64,000 nt of DNA from Cryptomeria japonica (taxonomy: Eukaryota > Streptophyta > Pinopsida > Cupressales > Cupressaceae). The stretch is from contig NC_081407.1 in NCBI RefSeq assembly GCF_030272615.1, positions 146,941,744 to 147,005,743 of the forward strand, read 5' to 3'. Below, piece after piece: positions 11,073 through 21,980 of the stretch (the stretch's first letter is position 1; the number at the start of each line of letters is the position of its first letter). Made by a program: the position numbers and the translations under genes. Below the pieces are notes generated by a model. The model was given only the letters and a program-made list of their open reading frames with translations, had not been told where the DNA came from and did not search any database.

Positions 11073-11835
11073 TGTATATGGTGAAAATGGATAACAATAA
11101 TAATGATATTGAAAGGCTAAATGAATTCAACCACAAAACCCTAGCCTAACAACAACAAAGACCATAACATATGAAGATTACCTAAGACAATGCAAATCAA
11201 ATGAAATCACAAAGATTATAGCATCACATGTCCAATAGGGTTTGGATCTCCATTCTTCCTATCTCCATTGATCTTGTTTGATGTATTTTCTCTTAGATTT
11301 TATGTGCACAAGAGCTCAACAAAGAATGGAATGTGGTTCCAAGTAGGATCGTAGTGTATTCAAGTGCATAAATTTCATTAGGGTTTGATAATGAAGGAAG
11401 TATCTCCTTATATAGAAGACATAATATGAAATGGAGGGATAAGATTGAGAGGTTTTAAAAGAGGTCGGCTATGATTAGAGGGTAGGTAAAAGAAATAATA
11501 AAATAATGAAAGAGGTAGGTAGTGTATGAATTAAGAGATGAATGACATGTGTCATAGGTAGAAAAGGTTAATGAATTAATTAAATAAATAAAGATTTATT
11601 TAATTAATAGAAGAAGTGGGATCAAATTAAATAAATAAGATATTTATTTAATTTAGGAAAAAGGATGATTTAAATAAATAAATGTATTTATTTAAATGAG
11701 AAATAAGGCTAGAAGAGGATAAATGAATTAATTAAATAAATAAAGATTTATTTAATTAATAGAAGAATTAGGTTAAAATAATTAAATAAATAAAGATATT
11801 TATTTAATTAGACATGACAATTTTAGGTGTCTACA
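11073..11835 (-). repeat. Solo LTR S2 (K-type LTR family)
   Basis: 763 bp, plus-strand ends TGTATATGGTG and GTGTCTACA, flanked by perfect TSDs TCTAT (11068-11072 and 11836-11840). There is no internal region, PBS or PPT next to it, so it is a solo LTR left by LTR-LTR recombination. The sense strand is minus, judged from the TATA box (TATATAAGG on the minus strand near 11420-11430). The AT-palindrome block lies at 11570-11815. Confidence 0.93.
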
Positions 11836-12364
11836 TCTATTATTATTGTTATTGTAAATTTTAACTACTATTTCCATGATTATTGCATCTATCTATCTTA
11901 GCTGTCTGTGGAGGTGGAAACACCAAAGTGGGGGTCTTACTATGGTAGGCCTCTAAAAGATAGCCACAACCTTTTGTCTCTATTTTTCTTATGCATAGGT
12001 TGTTGAGTAGATTTTAGGAGCTAGCTGGAGACTTCAAACATAAACTGGTTGTGAAATTTTATCTCTTTCCTCTTCTCTTTCACTATTTCATAGATAATCA
12101 CATTTACATTTCTACATCGTTTTTCACTCCATTTATGTTATTTAGTCACTTTTTCATCACATTCCATTTTGTATGAACTCTATGAATCTATTCACATAGG
12201 ATGCCCACATGTCATTCTATCGTCTTAGACCTGCATGTGTGTCCTTAGACAGAGTGTAATTGAGTCGCGTCAGACGGCGTTTGTGACATGTTTAGTGTCA
12301 TCTAAGGGGTACCTGATAGTCTTATATTTTGTACCACATCTTGAGTGGAGAGGCTAATTAGTGA

Positions 12365-13152
12365 TGTAGACACCTAAAATTGTCCAGCCTAATTAAATAA
12401 ATATCTTTATTTAGTTAGTTATTTTAGCCTAATTCTTCTATTAATTAAATAAATCTTTGTTTATTTAATTATTTCATTTATCCTCTTCTAGCCTTATTTC
12501 TCATTTAAATAAATACATTTATTTATTTAAATTATCCTTTTCCTATATTAAATAAATATCTTATTTATTTAATTGATCTCACCTTCTTCTATTAATTAAA
12601 TAAATCTTTATTTATTTAATTAATTCATTAACCTTTTATACCCATGACACATGTCATTCATCTCTTAATTCCTACACTACCTACCCTCTCATTATTTTCT
12701 TATTTCTTTTACCTACCCTCTAATCATAGCCGACCATTTATCTTTTACACCTCTCAATCTTATCCCTCCATTTCTTATAGTGTATTCTATATAAGGAGAT
12801 GCTTCCTTCATTACCAACCCCCAACTAATCGATCTTTGAAGCCTGACTATGCTTTTGAACTTTCATATGTGATCAGGCCTACTTGCAACCACATTTCTAT
12901 TCTTTGTTGAGATCTTGTGCACACATAAAATCTAAGAGCAAATATATCAAGCAAGATCAATGGAGATAGGAAGAATGGAGATACAAACCCTATTAGACAT
13001 GTGATGGTATAATCTTTGTGTTTTCATTTGATTTGCATTGTCTTAGGTAATCTTCATATGTTATGGTGGATCTTTGTTGTTGTTAGGCTAGGGTTTTGTG
13101 GTTGAATCTATTTAGCCTTTCATTATTGTTGTTTCCACTTTCACCATATATA
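12365..13152 (+). repeat. Solo LTR S3 (K-type LTR family), inverted relative to S2
   Basis: 788 bp, TGTAGACACC to CCATATATA, flanked by perfect TSDs AGTGA (12360-12364 and 13153-13157). It carries the same palindromic AATTAAATAAAT/ATTTATTTAATT block in reverse order and a TATA box CTATATAAGGAG near 12788. With S2 it forms an inverted repeat of about 760 bp per arm, separated by about 530 bp. Confidence 0.93.
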
Positions 13153-13217
13153 AGTGAGTCCCCGATTGGTGTTCACCCACTTGTAGTTGTAGTCCACTTT
13201 TTTCCCTCTACAATATG

Positions 13218-14500
13218 GTATGATCATCTCCTAGCTATGACTAGAGAAGATGAAGTATTGATAGTGAGTGATAGATGATATTGATTTAGTGAAGTGGAGG
13301 CCATACTTGGACTGTGAGGAGTGGGAGGATGATGAGATAGAGCTTCCTATTACTATCAGAAATGATTTTTTATTGGGAGGACTCATTATATCATTAAGAA
13401 AAACCTTCCTAATAGTATATTTAGATAATTTGGTTAGATTTAGGGATATCTAATTGGTTTAGCTAAGTTCGCACATACACACCAAAAGATGTCATGATGG
13501 GGTTTGGCATTGTCTTATGAGATGGTTGTGGTGAATTTTAGGGATTTAGTATTTGTAGTGTGGGACTTCCGACAAGATGTGGTAGATGCAGAGATGATAT
13601 CAAATTTTGAGGCTTGGATTAGTGAGCATCCCTTTTCATGATTGGTAGGTCCAGGTGAGATACATCCACAAATTAATAATGACACAAATGGAGAGGCACC
13701 ACAACCAATGAGGAGGAGATGAAAGAAAGGACAATGAGGTTGAGGTAGGAGGGATGGAGGAGATGGGGATGATGAGGGAGATAGAGATTGGAGAGGACAA
13801 TCACCTATACCACCTAGACATAGAGGGGGATAGGACAAAGGGCACAAGTATAGGAATATCCCTCCAGACAGGTACCAGTATAGCCTGCAATACTAAGACA
13901 ACCATAAGAATAGGGTGATTCTCAAGGATATGAGGGTGAGATGAGGTGGTGGAATTACAAGTAGAGATATAGGTCTATGATGCACATATAGCCACCTAAC
14001 AGGTATAGGTACAAGTACATGCCATACAGATTGTGACCTTGAGACAATTGGTGCAAATAGTTATGGGAGAGAGGGATATCACTATTTAGCGATATGATAG
14101 GGTAGACAAGGCCATTGAGTGATCCATAGAAAAATAGTAGGGTAATTTTGGATAAAGGAAGGAAATTGTCTTCAGAGTTGGCCAATAAATGGCCTATTAG
14201 AAATATTTGTATGAGGTGGAAATGCTTGTAGGACATAGAGCACGAAGCTTCACTTAGATATAATAGGGTAGGGATCCAAGACAAAGGATATAGAAAGCAG
14301 AGGGCTCATGGGCCCACCATAGACAATGCCAATAATAGGGTCAATAGGAGGGGTTCCACCACAATGGACATGAGGGGAAGGACCTTCTGGTACTTACAGA
14401 CCTTCGAGACTGGTTGGTTTCAAGGGTAGGAGTTCTTAATAGCTCCTTCTAGTCAGGTTTCATATTAGTTTTATATAATTACATGCAGACACTTATGGGA
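13218..14500 (+). pseudogene. Plant mobile domain (PMD) protein, C-terminal half and tail
   Basis: The frame at 13268-13380 reads DLVKWRPYLDCEEWEDDEIE, which fits the PMD block that precedes the L-P-x-R-V-x-R-Q-F-G motif. In the next frame NLPNSIFR(stop)FG(stop)I follows. Then VVNFRDLVFVVWDFRQD and ISNFEAWISEHPF match the closing PMD segment. After about 13690 comes a Gly/Arg/Asp-rich linker, then a region readable as a coiled C-terminal tail (VDKAIE, EIVFRVGQ) to about 14500. Together with 3786-4300 this is one PMD reading frame split by H. Stops and frame changes make it non-functional as it stands. Confidence 0.7.
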
Positions 14501-15939
14501 CATGATGATGAGGCTCCTAGTAGCCGATTCTTATTTTGACATTATTGTATCTGACACTATTTATTGATTCTATATAATGAGATGAGATCTAGTTTGGCGG
14601 TGACTCTATGCATTTGTTCTTATTTGATGTTATTTATGATGTGATGATTATATGCTTTCTATGATTAGATGCACATAAATTATTATGTTATGAATTATGT
14701 ATGATGCATTATGTGATGTAGCTATGACTTATGTGTTATGGGTCTTATGATGAGATCAATTTTATGATATAAGATGATATTATATGATTCTATGATTCTT
14801 AGAATGCTTCCTATGGTGTACGATTAATTTTTATTCTTTTAATGTTTTTGATGCATATATACATGTACTATCTTGATGGATTCATAATAGTCTTATGTGG
14901 ATATGTAAATTAACCTATGATGAGCTTATATATGCAATATATATGAATGATTATGATGATGCATATATATCATGATGTGATTATGAGCTAACCTATGTGG
15001 ATGCCAAATGTAATGTGATATGATAAGATTATATATGTAGATATATAGGATAGATTCTAATTAATGCATGCCCCTAGTATTTTTGGTTTGTTAGTATACT
15101 CAATCCATGGATGTGGGACTACCAGTGATCAAGGTTGAAGGAGAGATGATTGAGGGAAAAGAAGGATCAGTTGGCTCAAGAAGAAATGGTGAATGATATA
15201 AGATATGAGGGTGATGAGCTATTATTCTCTTATCATCATTGAGCTTATTATGGAAAATGAATGTGACCATCCAGATATGATTTGGACCTAGAAATTCAGA
15301 ATATCATTTGTATGGAGATAAGACACACACAAACAAGGAATGCCCTTTTCACACTAGACTCATTATGTCCTTGATGATTTAATGTGAAGAAGGACATAAA
15401 AGTTATTGTGGATTAGCGATGCAAATGAAACTTTGTTGTGGATTGTGAGCATCAGAAGGAAGGTATAAAAGTGATGCTCCTCACATGTGGTGCAAAGGAT
15501 CCAATAACATCACTAGGTCAAGGATATGGTTCCAGTTAGAGATAGGACTTAATTATTATGGGTGAGGTACAAGCAACAAAATAGTTTGTTATGAAAGGTA
15601 GAGACCTTAGTAGAACAATAGCAAGACATGATTGGGATGGAAATTTTATCATGAAAAGATAGGATGTGAGTGTGTGCAAGGTGAAAGGATAATACCGAAT
15701 GCTAAATGAGAGAGGAGAAAAGTCCCTACACATGGCATCAGTTGCCTAGTTTTCACCATGGTACTTGCCCAAGGTGCCACCAAAGTAGTTTTCACCATTG
15801 TATAGATTATTTCTCTTTACTTTTTCATTTTTTATTAATTTTTTGTGTGTCACACAAGATACCTATTTGTCAATTTTTCATCAAGGCAACAAATTTTTAT
15901 TTTATTTTTATTTATTTTTTAAAGGGACTTTCTAAAGGA
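14501..15939. other. Low-complexity and unassigned sequence of K
   Basis: From 14560 to 15060 the sequence is rich in ATGAT/TATATG steps with no coding sense. From 15100 to 15939 it is mixed sequence with no recognised protein. It lies downstream of the K integrase end on the minus strand, where Tat-type elements have a long untranslated region. A short direct repeat, CCTAGTTTTCACCATGG and GTAGTTTTCACCATTG, occurs near 15747-15800. Confidence 0.35.
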
Positions 15940-16095
15940 CTAAGTGTAGAACCTACGAAGGTGCATGTTGTTGATAGGATGATCAAGTGGTTAACTTTTA
16001 GTAGTAGATAGTTGAATTCTCTAGAGCCATAGATTGTTGTGATAATGTAGGGGCCTAGCTAGTTAGGTTCAAACTTGCCTAGTTTCTCTCAATAA
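15940..16095 (-). pseudogene. pol: K integrase C-terminal remnant (Gypsy)
   Basis: Minus-strand text GKFEPN(stop)LGPYIITTIYG is the GPY/F module that closes plant Gypsy integrases (G-K-F-x-P-N-W-x-G-P-Y-x-I). After a small frame change comes QLSTTKS(stop)PLDHPINN and then MHLRRFYT and a stop at 15940-15942, matching the usual L-K/R-R-Y/F-Y end of pol. Nothing upstream of GKF survives, because Copia D sequence begins at about 16100. This anchors the identity and the strand of K. Confidence 0.75.
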
Positions 16096-16099
16096 TATT

Positions 16100-16276
16100 A
16101 ATTTCCCTTTTTATTTTTCTTCTTTTTCTAGTTGCAAATCAATAGTCAGAGGTTTCAACTCATGGAAAAGAAAACTTATTAGAGAACCTTCTTTGTAGTT
16201 GGATTCCAAAGCTTATAACCTTTCAAACTAACACCATAGGAAATAAAGATACACTTGACCACCTTGTTCTCTAATT
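16100..16276 (-). pseudogene. pol: Copia D, integrase C-terminal piece
   Basis: The minus strand reads NKVVKCIFISYGVSLKGYKLW, the post-integrase block of Copia polyproteins (V-K-C-I-F-x-G-Y-x-x-x-x-K-G-Y-K-L-W). It aligns with the same block of element A at about 54393-54460. It continues at 57288 on the other side of A. Removing A and one TSD copy gives an open join through R-S-K-L-E-N-K, matching R-S-K-L-x-N-K in A. The left end at about 16100 fuses to the K integrase remnant without an LTR. Confidence 0.8.
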
Positions 16277-16567
16277 TCTTGGGATTAAGGTGTCTCAACC
16301 TTTGCAAATTCTCATATTAATGCTGGTATATTTATTTATCATTTTAATTTTTTTCTTGCCTACAAATGTCTAGTCATCTAGTGGGACCTGTAGGCTTGGT
16401 GTCATCCTACTTTGTGATGACTAAATGACACATATGTTTCACATGTGGATGTAGGAATCCCACTTTGAGGATCTTGAATGTGTTACCCTATGTTAGATTC
16501 TATGACAAAATGGATAAATTTCTAGAGATACCTTATGTATGGAGAAGGTGGATGCCCAAGTTGGATT
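16277..16567 (+). repeat. A 5' LTR, segment 1 of 3
   Basis: Matches the first part of the 3' LTR (GGTATATTTATTTATCATTTTAA, CTAGTCATCTAGTGGGACC, GGAGAAGGTGG). Ends in TSD GGATT at element B. Confidence 0.9.
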
Positions 16568-17289
16568 TATTGACAATTGACACTCTTTGGATTCATTTTG
16601 TTGTCATTGATGGCAACAAGATCAAATGAAAGTCATATACAGGCACTAGGAGGCATATATCGACAGATACCGACTTTGGAGGATTCAGGGATACACTGAT
16701 AGTGACATCAAGGAGGATTTACTTAATAAATCATTTTGTAATTATTGTCAAGGCTGACATTGAATATCTTTTGTAAATGTATTGTAAGATGACATAAGGC
16801 ATATTATTTGTAATGGGTATATAGGTCAGTCTACTAGGTTATTTTGAGTAATAGGAAATGTGTGGATATAGGAGAATATAGTAGAACTGTATAATGCAAA
16901 ATATATGTATGAAGATCATTTTCTATGTGAATTTTATATCATGCAATGATCTATAGATATCTTGGAAAGCATTCTTGGAGGAGAAGAGATATCGGTAGTA
17001 GTTCGGGGTTTATGAACCGATACAAAGCAGAGCCAGAACCAGAACTCTTTTCATATAGCCAGTGAACTAATATTGTGGGTCAGAAATCCCACTGTAGTTT
17101 ATCCTCTTTGAGGTTTTCCATGTATAAATTTTGTATGTTATGGTGTTCATTTATGTGGATGGTTTATTTGCTTCTTGTTATATGTTTATTTTTTTACTAG
17201 TTTATATGTTTATGGTATAAAAGGATAAAAATTGTTCATATCGGTAGAACACTGATTCACCCCCCTCTTAGTGTTCTTGGATCCCAACA
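16568..17289 (+). repeat. B 5' LTR
   Basis: 722 bp, TATTGACAATTG to CCCAACA. It lacks about 160 bp that the 3' LTR has after CCAGAACTCT (22752-22910), a deletion in this copy or an insertion in the other. GATTCACCCCCC lies near its end (17256). Confidence 0.92.
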
Positions 17290-17291
17290 AT

Positions 17292-17303
17292 TGGTATCAG
17301 AGC
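17292..17303 (+). promoter_or_regulatory. B primer-binding site
   Basis: TGGTATCAGAGC, two bases after the LTR end. It is complementary to the 3' end of plant initiator tRNA-Met. Confidence 0.92.
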
Positions 17304-17363
17304 TTGGTACCTCGGAAGAAGTTTAACAGCTTGAGGAAGATCCTGAAACCAAAATCTTTGAAC

Positions 17364-17888
17364 ATGGCTATGGAGAAGCAACTTGAGATAGCTCTTGAGG
17401 ATTATGATACTGAAAGGATGAAGAACTTGAAATTGTAAGAAGAATTGAATTCTACAAATGAATTATTTATTATCCTGTAAGAAAGGTTATCATCTGCCCA
17501 AGCCAAGAGAAAATAACTTTTGAAAAAATTGGATAATGAGGAGAAGAATTCTCTTAAGGAACAATGTCAGAAAATAAGTCAAGCAAACATGCTCATGAAG
17601 AATGAAATGCAAGATCTGACTATGAGGTTATCAAAAGATATTGAGGACAGAAAGAAGAAGGAAGACAATCTTGTTATATCTCTGAAGAACAAATTTGATG
17701 AATGTGGTAGATTGAATCATGAGAATAATTTGTTGAGAACTGATTTGGAACACTCTCAGAACAATAAACAAGAACTTGAAAGACAAATAACTACTCTGAG
17801 AGATGATTTGACTACTGCAAGTGATTATAAAGAAAAGTTTAGGATCAGTGTTGCACAGTTGGATGAATTATTGAAAAGGCAAAGATAG
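17364..17888 (+). pseudogene. B ORF1: coiled-coil protein
   Basis: A frame from ATG at 17364 (MAMEKQLEIALEDYD) has three in-frame TAA stops before an open part at 17520-17888. The composition is Lys/Glu/Asn-rich with heptad-like leucines (LEHSQNNKQELERQITTLRD), which predicts a long coiled coil. It lies where gag would start and leads into the zinc-knuckle segment, so it may be the N-terminal, self-assembling part of a gag-like protein. It shows no resemblance to the UBN2-type gag of the Copia elements here. Confidence 0.65.
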
Positions 17889-18028
17889 ATTGATTATTCT
17901 AGAGGACTTAGATTTGTACAAGGTGAAAGCTTCGGTACTGCAAATGAAGATCAGACAACCGGTATGGCAAACTCATCAGAATAGAGGAAACCGATAAGGC
18001 AATCTAATGCTCATAAATTCAATGGGAG

Positions 18029-18502
18029 ATGTTGTTTTGCAACAAATTTGGGCATATGGCTAAACAATGTAGAAATAAAGCAAATCAAAACTACAATTTT
18101 GTTCCTGGTCAATGCACAAATTGCAAGAAATATGGTCATAGATCAGAACATTGTAGAATGAATGTTAAATGTCATGCATGTGGAAAGTTTGGACATTTTG
18201 CTAATCATTGTAGGTCAAGAAATGATACCAGATATGTCAAAGCAATTCAAAAGAAAAATGTTACATTCTATGCATGCAACAAAATAGGTCATATTGTTAA
18301 GTATTGTAGAAGCAAGACTCAACCGATTAATAATGATAGTGATAATGAGAAAGAAAAGCAAAAGGTAGATGAAATACAACAAGATCACACCAAGAGATGG
18401 GTTAGAAAATCTAAAGAACCAAGTGGAGATGGATTGACACTAGTAACTCCATCAGTAGAACAAGGTATTCCTCCACCGACAGGAAATTCCACCGGTAACT
18501 AA
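18029..18502 (+). pseudogene. gag: B ORF1 continued: array of CCHC zinc knuckles
   Basis: Four knuckles of the form C-x2-C-x4-H-x4-C appear in series. The first is CNKFGHMAKQC, with its first Cys displaced by a frame change. The second is CTNCKKYGHRSEHC and the third is CHACGKFGHFANHC, both complete. The fourth is FYACNKIGHIVKYC, with the first Cys replaced by Phe. Such knuckles bind the element RNA in gag nucleocapsids. Four in a row is more than the single knuckle of typical Copia gag. The tail is Lys/Asp-rich and ends at 18502. The frame differs from ORF1, so at least one indel separates them. Confidence 0.8.
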
Positions 18503-18791
18503 GGCATAAGCCTTAGGGGTTGGCAAAGTCATTGCTAAATTTTGCATATTACCCTGGAAGAGATCTAAGGAGATCTGGAGAGTTGTGTTCATCATCGATG
18601 AAGGTTCACTCGACACATGACTATGGAACTGGCATCCATAGGGTTGCTGCTGAAGCATTTATTACAAAACATTAGGGTTTTATTTGTTGATAAAAGGGGG
18701 TAAGTGAAATCATTTTCACTCACCAAGAATTCAAGCATTTAAAGAAAAGAAAAGGCGAGTTAAGAGTGAGCAAAAGCATTGTGAAAGGATT

Positions 18792-19784
18792 TTGAGCAAT
18801 TATCTAAAGCAATTCGGTGTTCACTTTCAGGTATTTTTTGAAATGGAGTCTAGATCTTTAGGTCCTACTTTCATTCCAAATCCCACCATTATCGAAGTCA
18901 AGGATAGGTTAAGGATATTATTTAAGGAAGTTCCCAAAATTGCTAAAAAGGAAGACTCTGCGAGAGCATTTTCTAGGGTTTGTGATGGCGTACTATATGT
19001 TGAAGATGCGAGTGCAAACATTCACTGCACCCTGTATGATTTGGGAACAAAGGACATCAAAAGAATGTATCAATCCGTGATACTAGGAGACTCCAGAACC
19101 ATTAAACTAGAATACAAAGCAATTGAGGATCTAGGGTTAACCGGTATTCTATACATACCAAAATTCAAAGATGAGGTTATCAGATGTGTTCTGAGTAGGG
19201 TTCACAACAAATTTATTTGGCTAGATAGGCCTTACATGATCATGAAGGAGGCTATTCAAGTAGTCACCGAATTACCCAAAGTTGGACAAGAACCTGGCAA
19301 GAAAGTTTCCAACAATGAGGTCGAAAAACTCACTGGTGCAACATCTAATAGCAGATCACTGAGGATAAGCACAATCACCGACACTGATGTAAAATTTGCA
19401 AGCATTATAATAGGTTACAAGGTAACTCAATCCAACTGATTAAATTATGTTGCTAGTTCATGCATCCATGTTGCATATCAGATGCTAAGGAGCAATGTGA
19501 AGTATGATTTATGTGAATGGATGAGGAGTGAATTGATGTTGAACCTTGGTAAGATAAAAGGAATCAAGAAAGGGACTTTTAGATATGGAAATTTGATTGT
19601 TTGTTTAATTATTTACTTCTTGAATGAGCTACCCAGTCTAGAGAAGAAGTGTTGGGCTCATGACATACCGGTAGGTATGCAGATCAAGGAAGCAATCACC
19701 AGTCTTGGTATCAATAGAGATGGGAAACTTTGGGGGTATTTCAAGACATTCCAAGAAAATATGAGACAAAGGGAGAGAGTATAA
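18792..19784 (+). pseudogene. B ORF2: unknown retroelement protein, N-terminal part
   Basis: An open frame from 18792 (likely start M at 18843, MESRSLGPTFIPNP) to 19439 is continued in the same frame at 19482-19784 after one stop. Its segments include IHCTLYDLGTKDIKRMYQS, RIS-TI-D followed by IIIGYKV, and KYDLCEWMRSELMLNL. I recognise no catalytic motif. The layout recalls the ORFs of large non-autonomous plant LTR elements annotated only as hypothetical proteins. It is not RT, integrase or protease. Confidence 0.6.
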
Positions 19785-21980
19785 AAGAACATTGTGGAGA
19801 AGTATTCCACTGATATCTATTTTATGGTAAAAACTGATGAAACTCTTATGGAAGCAGTTGAACCAAGGACAATAAGAGTGACAGAGCTTGGAGATGAGGT
19901 GGATGATAGCATTTTGAACTCTATGCAAAAATGTTGTTAGATGCCCCATTAGATGATAAAATAGAGCATTTTGGTACAATGGGAGAGAAGGCTCTTGAAG
20001 TCAAAGCCAGTTTTAACAGGAAGAGAAGAGAGAAGAAAATAGAAAAGATGTAATTTATAAGATAGACACTCATCTGGGTTCAGGATCCATACAGGAAGCT
20101 AAACCGATAGAGGTTGGTACTACAGAACTGAAGAAGCTACAAGTTCATATTTCCCCTATCACTTCTGATTCTGACTCTGAGGATAATGAACCTCTGACTT
20201 TCAGAAGGATACAAAGGAAGAATGTGGTACAACCACCGGTAGAGCAGAAGAAGGCAGAGCCTAGGAGGAGACTTGTTAGAAAGGCAACTAAGCCTACTGC
20301 ACCTCCACCACCGGCAAGGAAGCCTATGCAAAAGAGGAAACCAGTCACACCGGCAACCACAAGGACAAAGAAGAGGGATGATGATACTAAAACCGGTAAG
20401 ACCATAATGACATGTGCTAAGCTTATTGATGAAATTACAAAAGATGGAATATTGAAAAATGTATCAAAGTATTATGAATATTTAGAAGAGAATGATCAAA
20501 ATGAATTAGTAGAGGCTATTTTGTTATATATAGACATTTATAAGAAAGCCTTAGTTGAAATTTTGAAGTAGATACCTTTATCCTTGTATAATAAACTTGA
20601 GGCTAGAAGACTTGATGCTGTCAAGAGAGATAGGGAGATTAAGGAAGTAGCACTTTTGGAAATGTGTGGTGCTATAAATAATGAAGAAATGAAAAGATGC
20701 ATAGATACTGCAAATAGGATAGTTTTTAGTAGTAAACCTTGATAGATAAGCCTTATGATGGGGAGAGTAAATGAGGTGATAAATGAGACTAGTAAGGGAT
20801 GGAACAAATTCTTTCAGAAAAACCCATATTTTCTCACATCTCAAGAAGAATTTGCAAGGGCAACAACTTCCACCATTTTTGACAAATCAAAGGGGAAAGG
20901 TATTTTGGGCAGTTCAACTCCAATTTTGACACAACCAACAGTAACTATAGATATTTAGACACAACCAAAAGTTAAGGAGAGTGTACAGTCTATACTGACA
21001 CAGACCATTTTTGAGCAAGGCAATGTACAGGACACTGTAAATAATGTGGATAATACTCCACCGATAGTAACTGACACTGCACCAAGTGGCGAAGCCATCG
21101 GTGCAAAAGAGGTTGAGATGGACAAGGTAAAAGCAACTGAGTCCATACTGGTAGTTAAAACGGATTCCCCAACAAAGGTTTTGGCAATTGACACTTCTTA
21201 GGTTGAGAAGAAATCAGTCTTTGAGTTGAGTCCAACTGAATTGATGATGATGGTTACTAAAAAATTACTGAAGGAAGGTACTACATACAAAGGAATAATT
21301 GATTAACCAGTCACACTATTGTACATATTAATACCTGACTATTAGATTGAAGATGGAGCAAGCCCTTCTGAAAAGCTCAAGACTCTAACAGAGCATATCT
21401 CTAACAATTTTCAATCTCTAAGGCAGATTGCAGACCGACAGGATTTGGATAAATTCATAACAGCTAAAAGAATGGCTTTTTATCAGATTATAGAAACAAA
21501 GAGAAATAAAATTGAGGACAAACTTATTCCTATTGAGGTTTGTTTAAAACAATATACAAATATATACAGAGTGTGTTGTAACATAGAAATTCTTATGGCT
21601 AATGTAGATATCAAGATTAAAGTAGTTGTATGATAAGATAGCTAAAATTGCTAATTCTTTTGATGGATTGACTACACTGACCACATCTGTTGATGGACAA
21701 ATTTTGTCCTTGGAGAACCAATTTTTTTCTTTTGAGAAGGAGAGAGTAAAATCATGCAAAGAGTAAGAAGTCTAAGACGACTGATAAGTCCTAGATTAGA
21801 TTCATTGGGTGTTCATAAGAGAGAGTGCATGGACATGATAGCTAAACCCACATCGACAGATGTCCAAGAGAAGAAAACACTTGCCCACTTACTAAGTGGA
21901 CTAGCATCCATTTCCGGTACTTTCAAAACCGGCTGGGATACATATCTTTAGTTAATGCAAAAGGCATACCCAGAAATCGT
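19785..21980 (+). pseudogene. B ORF2: C-terminal part, frameshifted
   Basis: The reading continues in three frames. VKTDETLMEAVEPRTIRVTEL is in the first. MLLDAPLDDKIEHFG follows after an indel near 19930. From 20224 come a Lys/Pro/Arg-rich basic stretch (likely nucleic-acid binding or nuclear targeting), then ISPRLDSLGVHKRECMDM and LAHLLSGLASISGTF. The last block is clearly homologous to the minus-strand frame 63614-63991 of element C (VSPRLDSLCVHKKECMDM). That shows ORF2 is a family-wide protein and not chance. Confidence 0.65.

Larger units (their letters stand above)
4305..13212 (+). mobile_element. Gypsy element H, non-autonomous (gag-protease only)
   Basis: Direct LTRs at 4305-5315 and 10477-13212 start TGCAGTGTC/TGTAGTGTC. 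The 3' copy is enlarged by two solo LTR insertions. The interior (about 5.2 kb) keeps a Gypsy gag and a weak protease-like region, but no reverse transcriptase, RNase H or integrase signature is visible in any frame. It would therefore depend on another element. A purine tract AAGTGGGGGCA precedes the 3' LTR. Flank ATATG occurs at 4296-4300 and at 13213-13217, which implies a TSD if the element starts at 4301. The TG start at 4305 leaves a 4-base discrepancy, so the left edge is uncertain by that much. H splits the PMD frame. Confidence 0.8.
10477..13212 (+). repeat. H 3' LTR, interrupted by two solo LTRs
   Basis: Segments 10477-11072, 11841-12364 and 13158-13212 join into an LTR colinear with 4305-5315. 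Excising 11073-11840 and 12365-13157 (each solo LTR plus one TSD copy) rejoins sequence that matches the unoccupied 5' LTR at both places. The end CTCTACA corresponds to GTGTACA at 5315. Confidence 0.85.
1507..16110 (-). mobile_element. Gypsy element K, 3' portion, with antisense PMD frame
   Basis: I infer a minus-strand Ty3/Gypsy element from four parts. An integrase C-terminal remnant ends with LRRFYT and a stop at 15940. A long non-pol region follows. A purine-rich tract on the minus strand (complement of 2597-2611) comes next, and then an LTR that begins TGTAGACAC at 2596. A plus-strand, hence antisense, plant mobile domain frame lies between the end of pol and the 3' LTR. Extra antisense ORFs at this position are known in Tat-lineage Gypsy elements. 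Element H is inserted in the PMD frame and a TRIM in the LTR. The 5' half of K is absent, because a Copia D fragment abuts the integrase end at about 16100. That all these parts are one element is inference from order and orientation. Confidence 0.5.

Noticed and set aside
12644-12910. Frame of 88 residues at 12644-12910
   Set aside because: Lies wholly in solo LTR S3, and the related S2 and K LTRs do not keep it open.
15706-16011. Plus-strand frame of 101 residues
   Set aside because: It overlaps the clear minus-strand Gypsy integrase end (LRRFYT) and shows no motif of its own.
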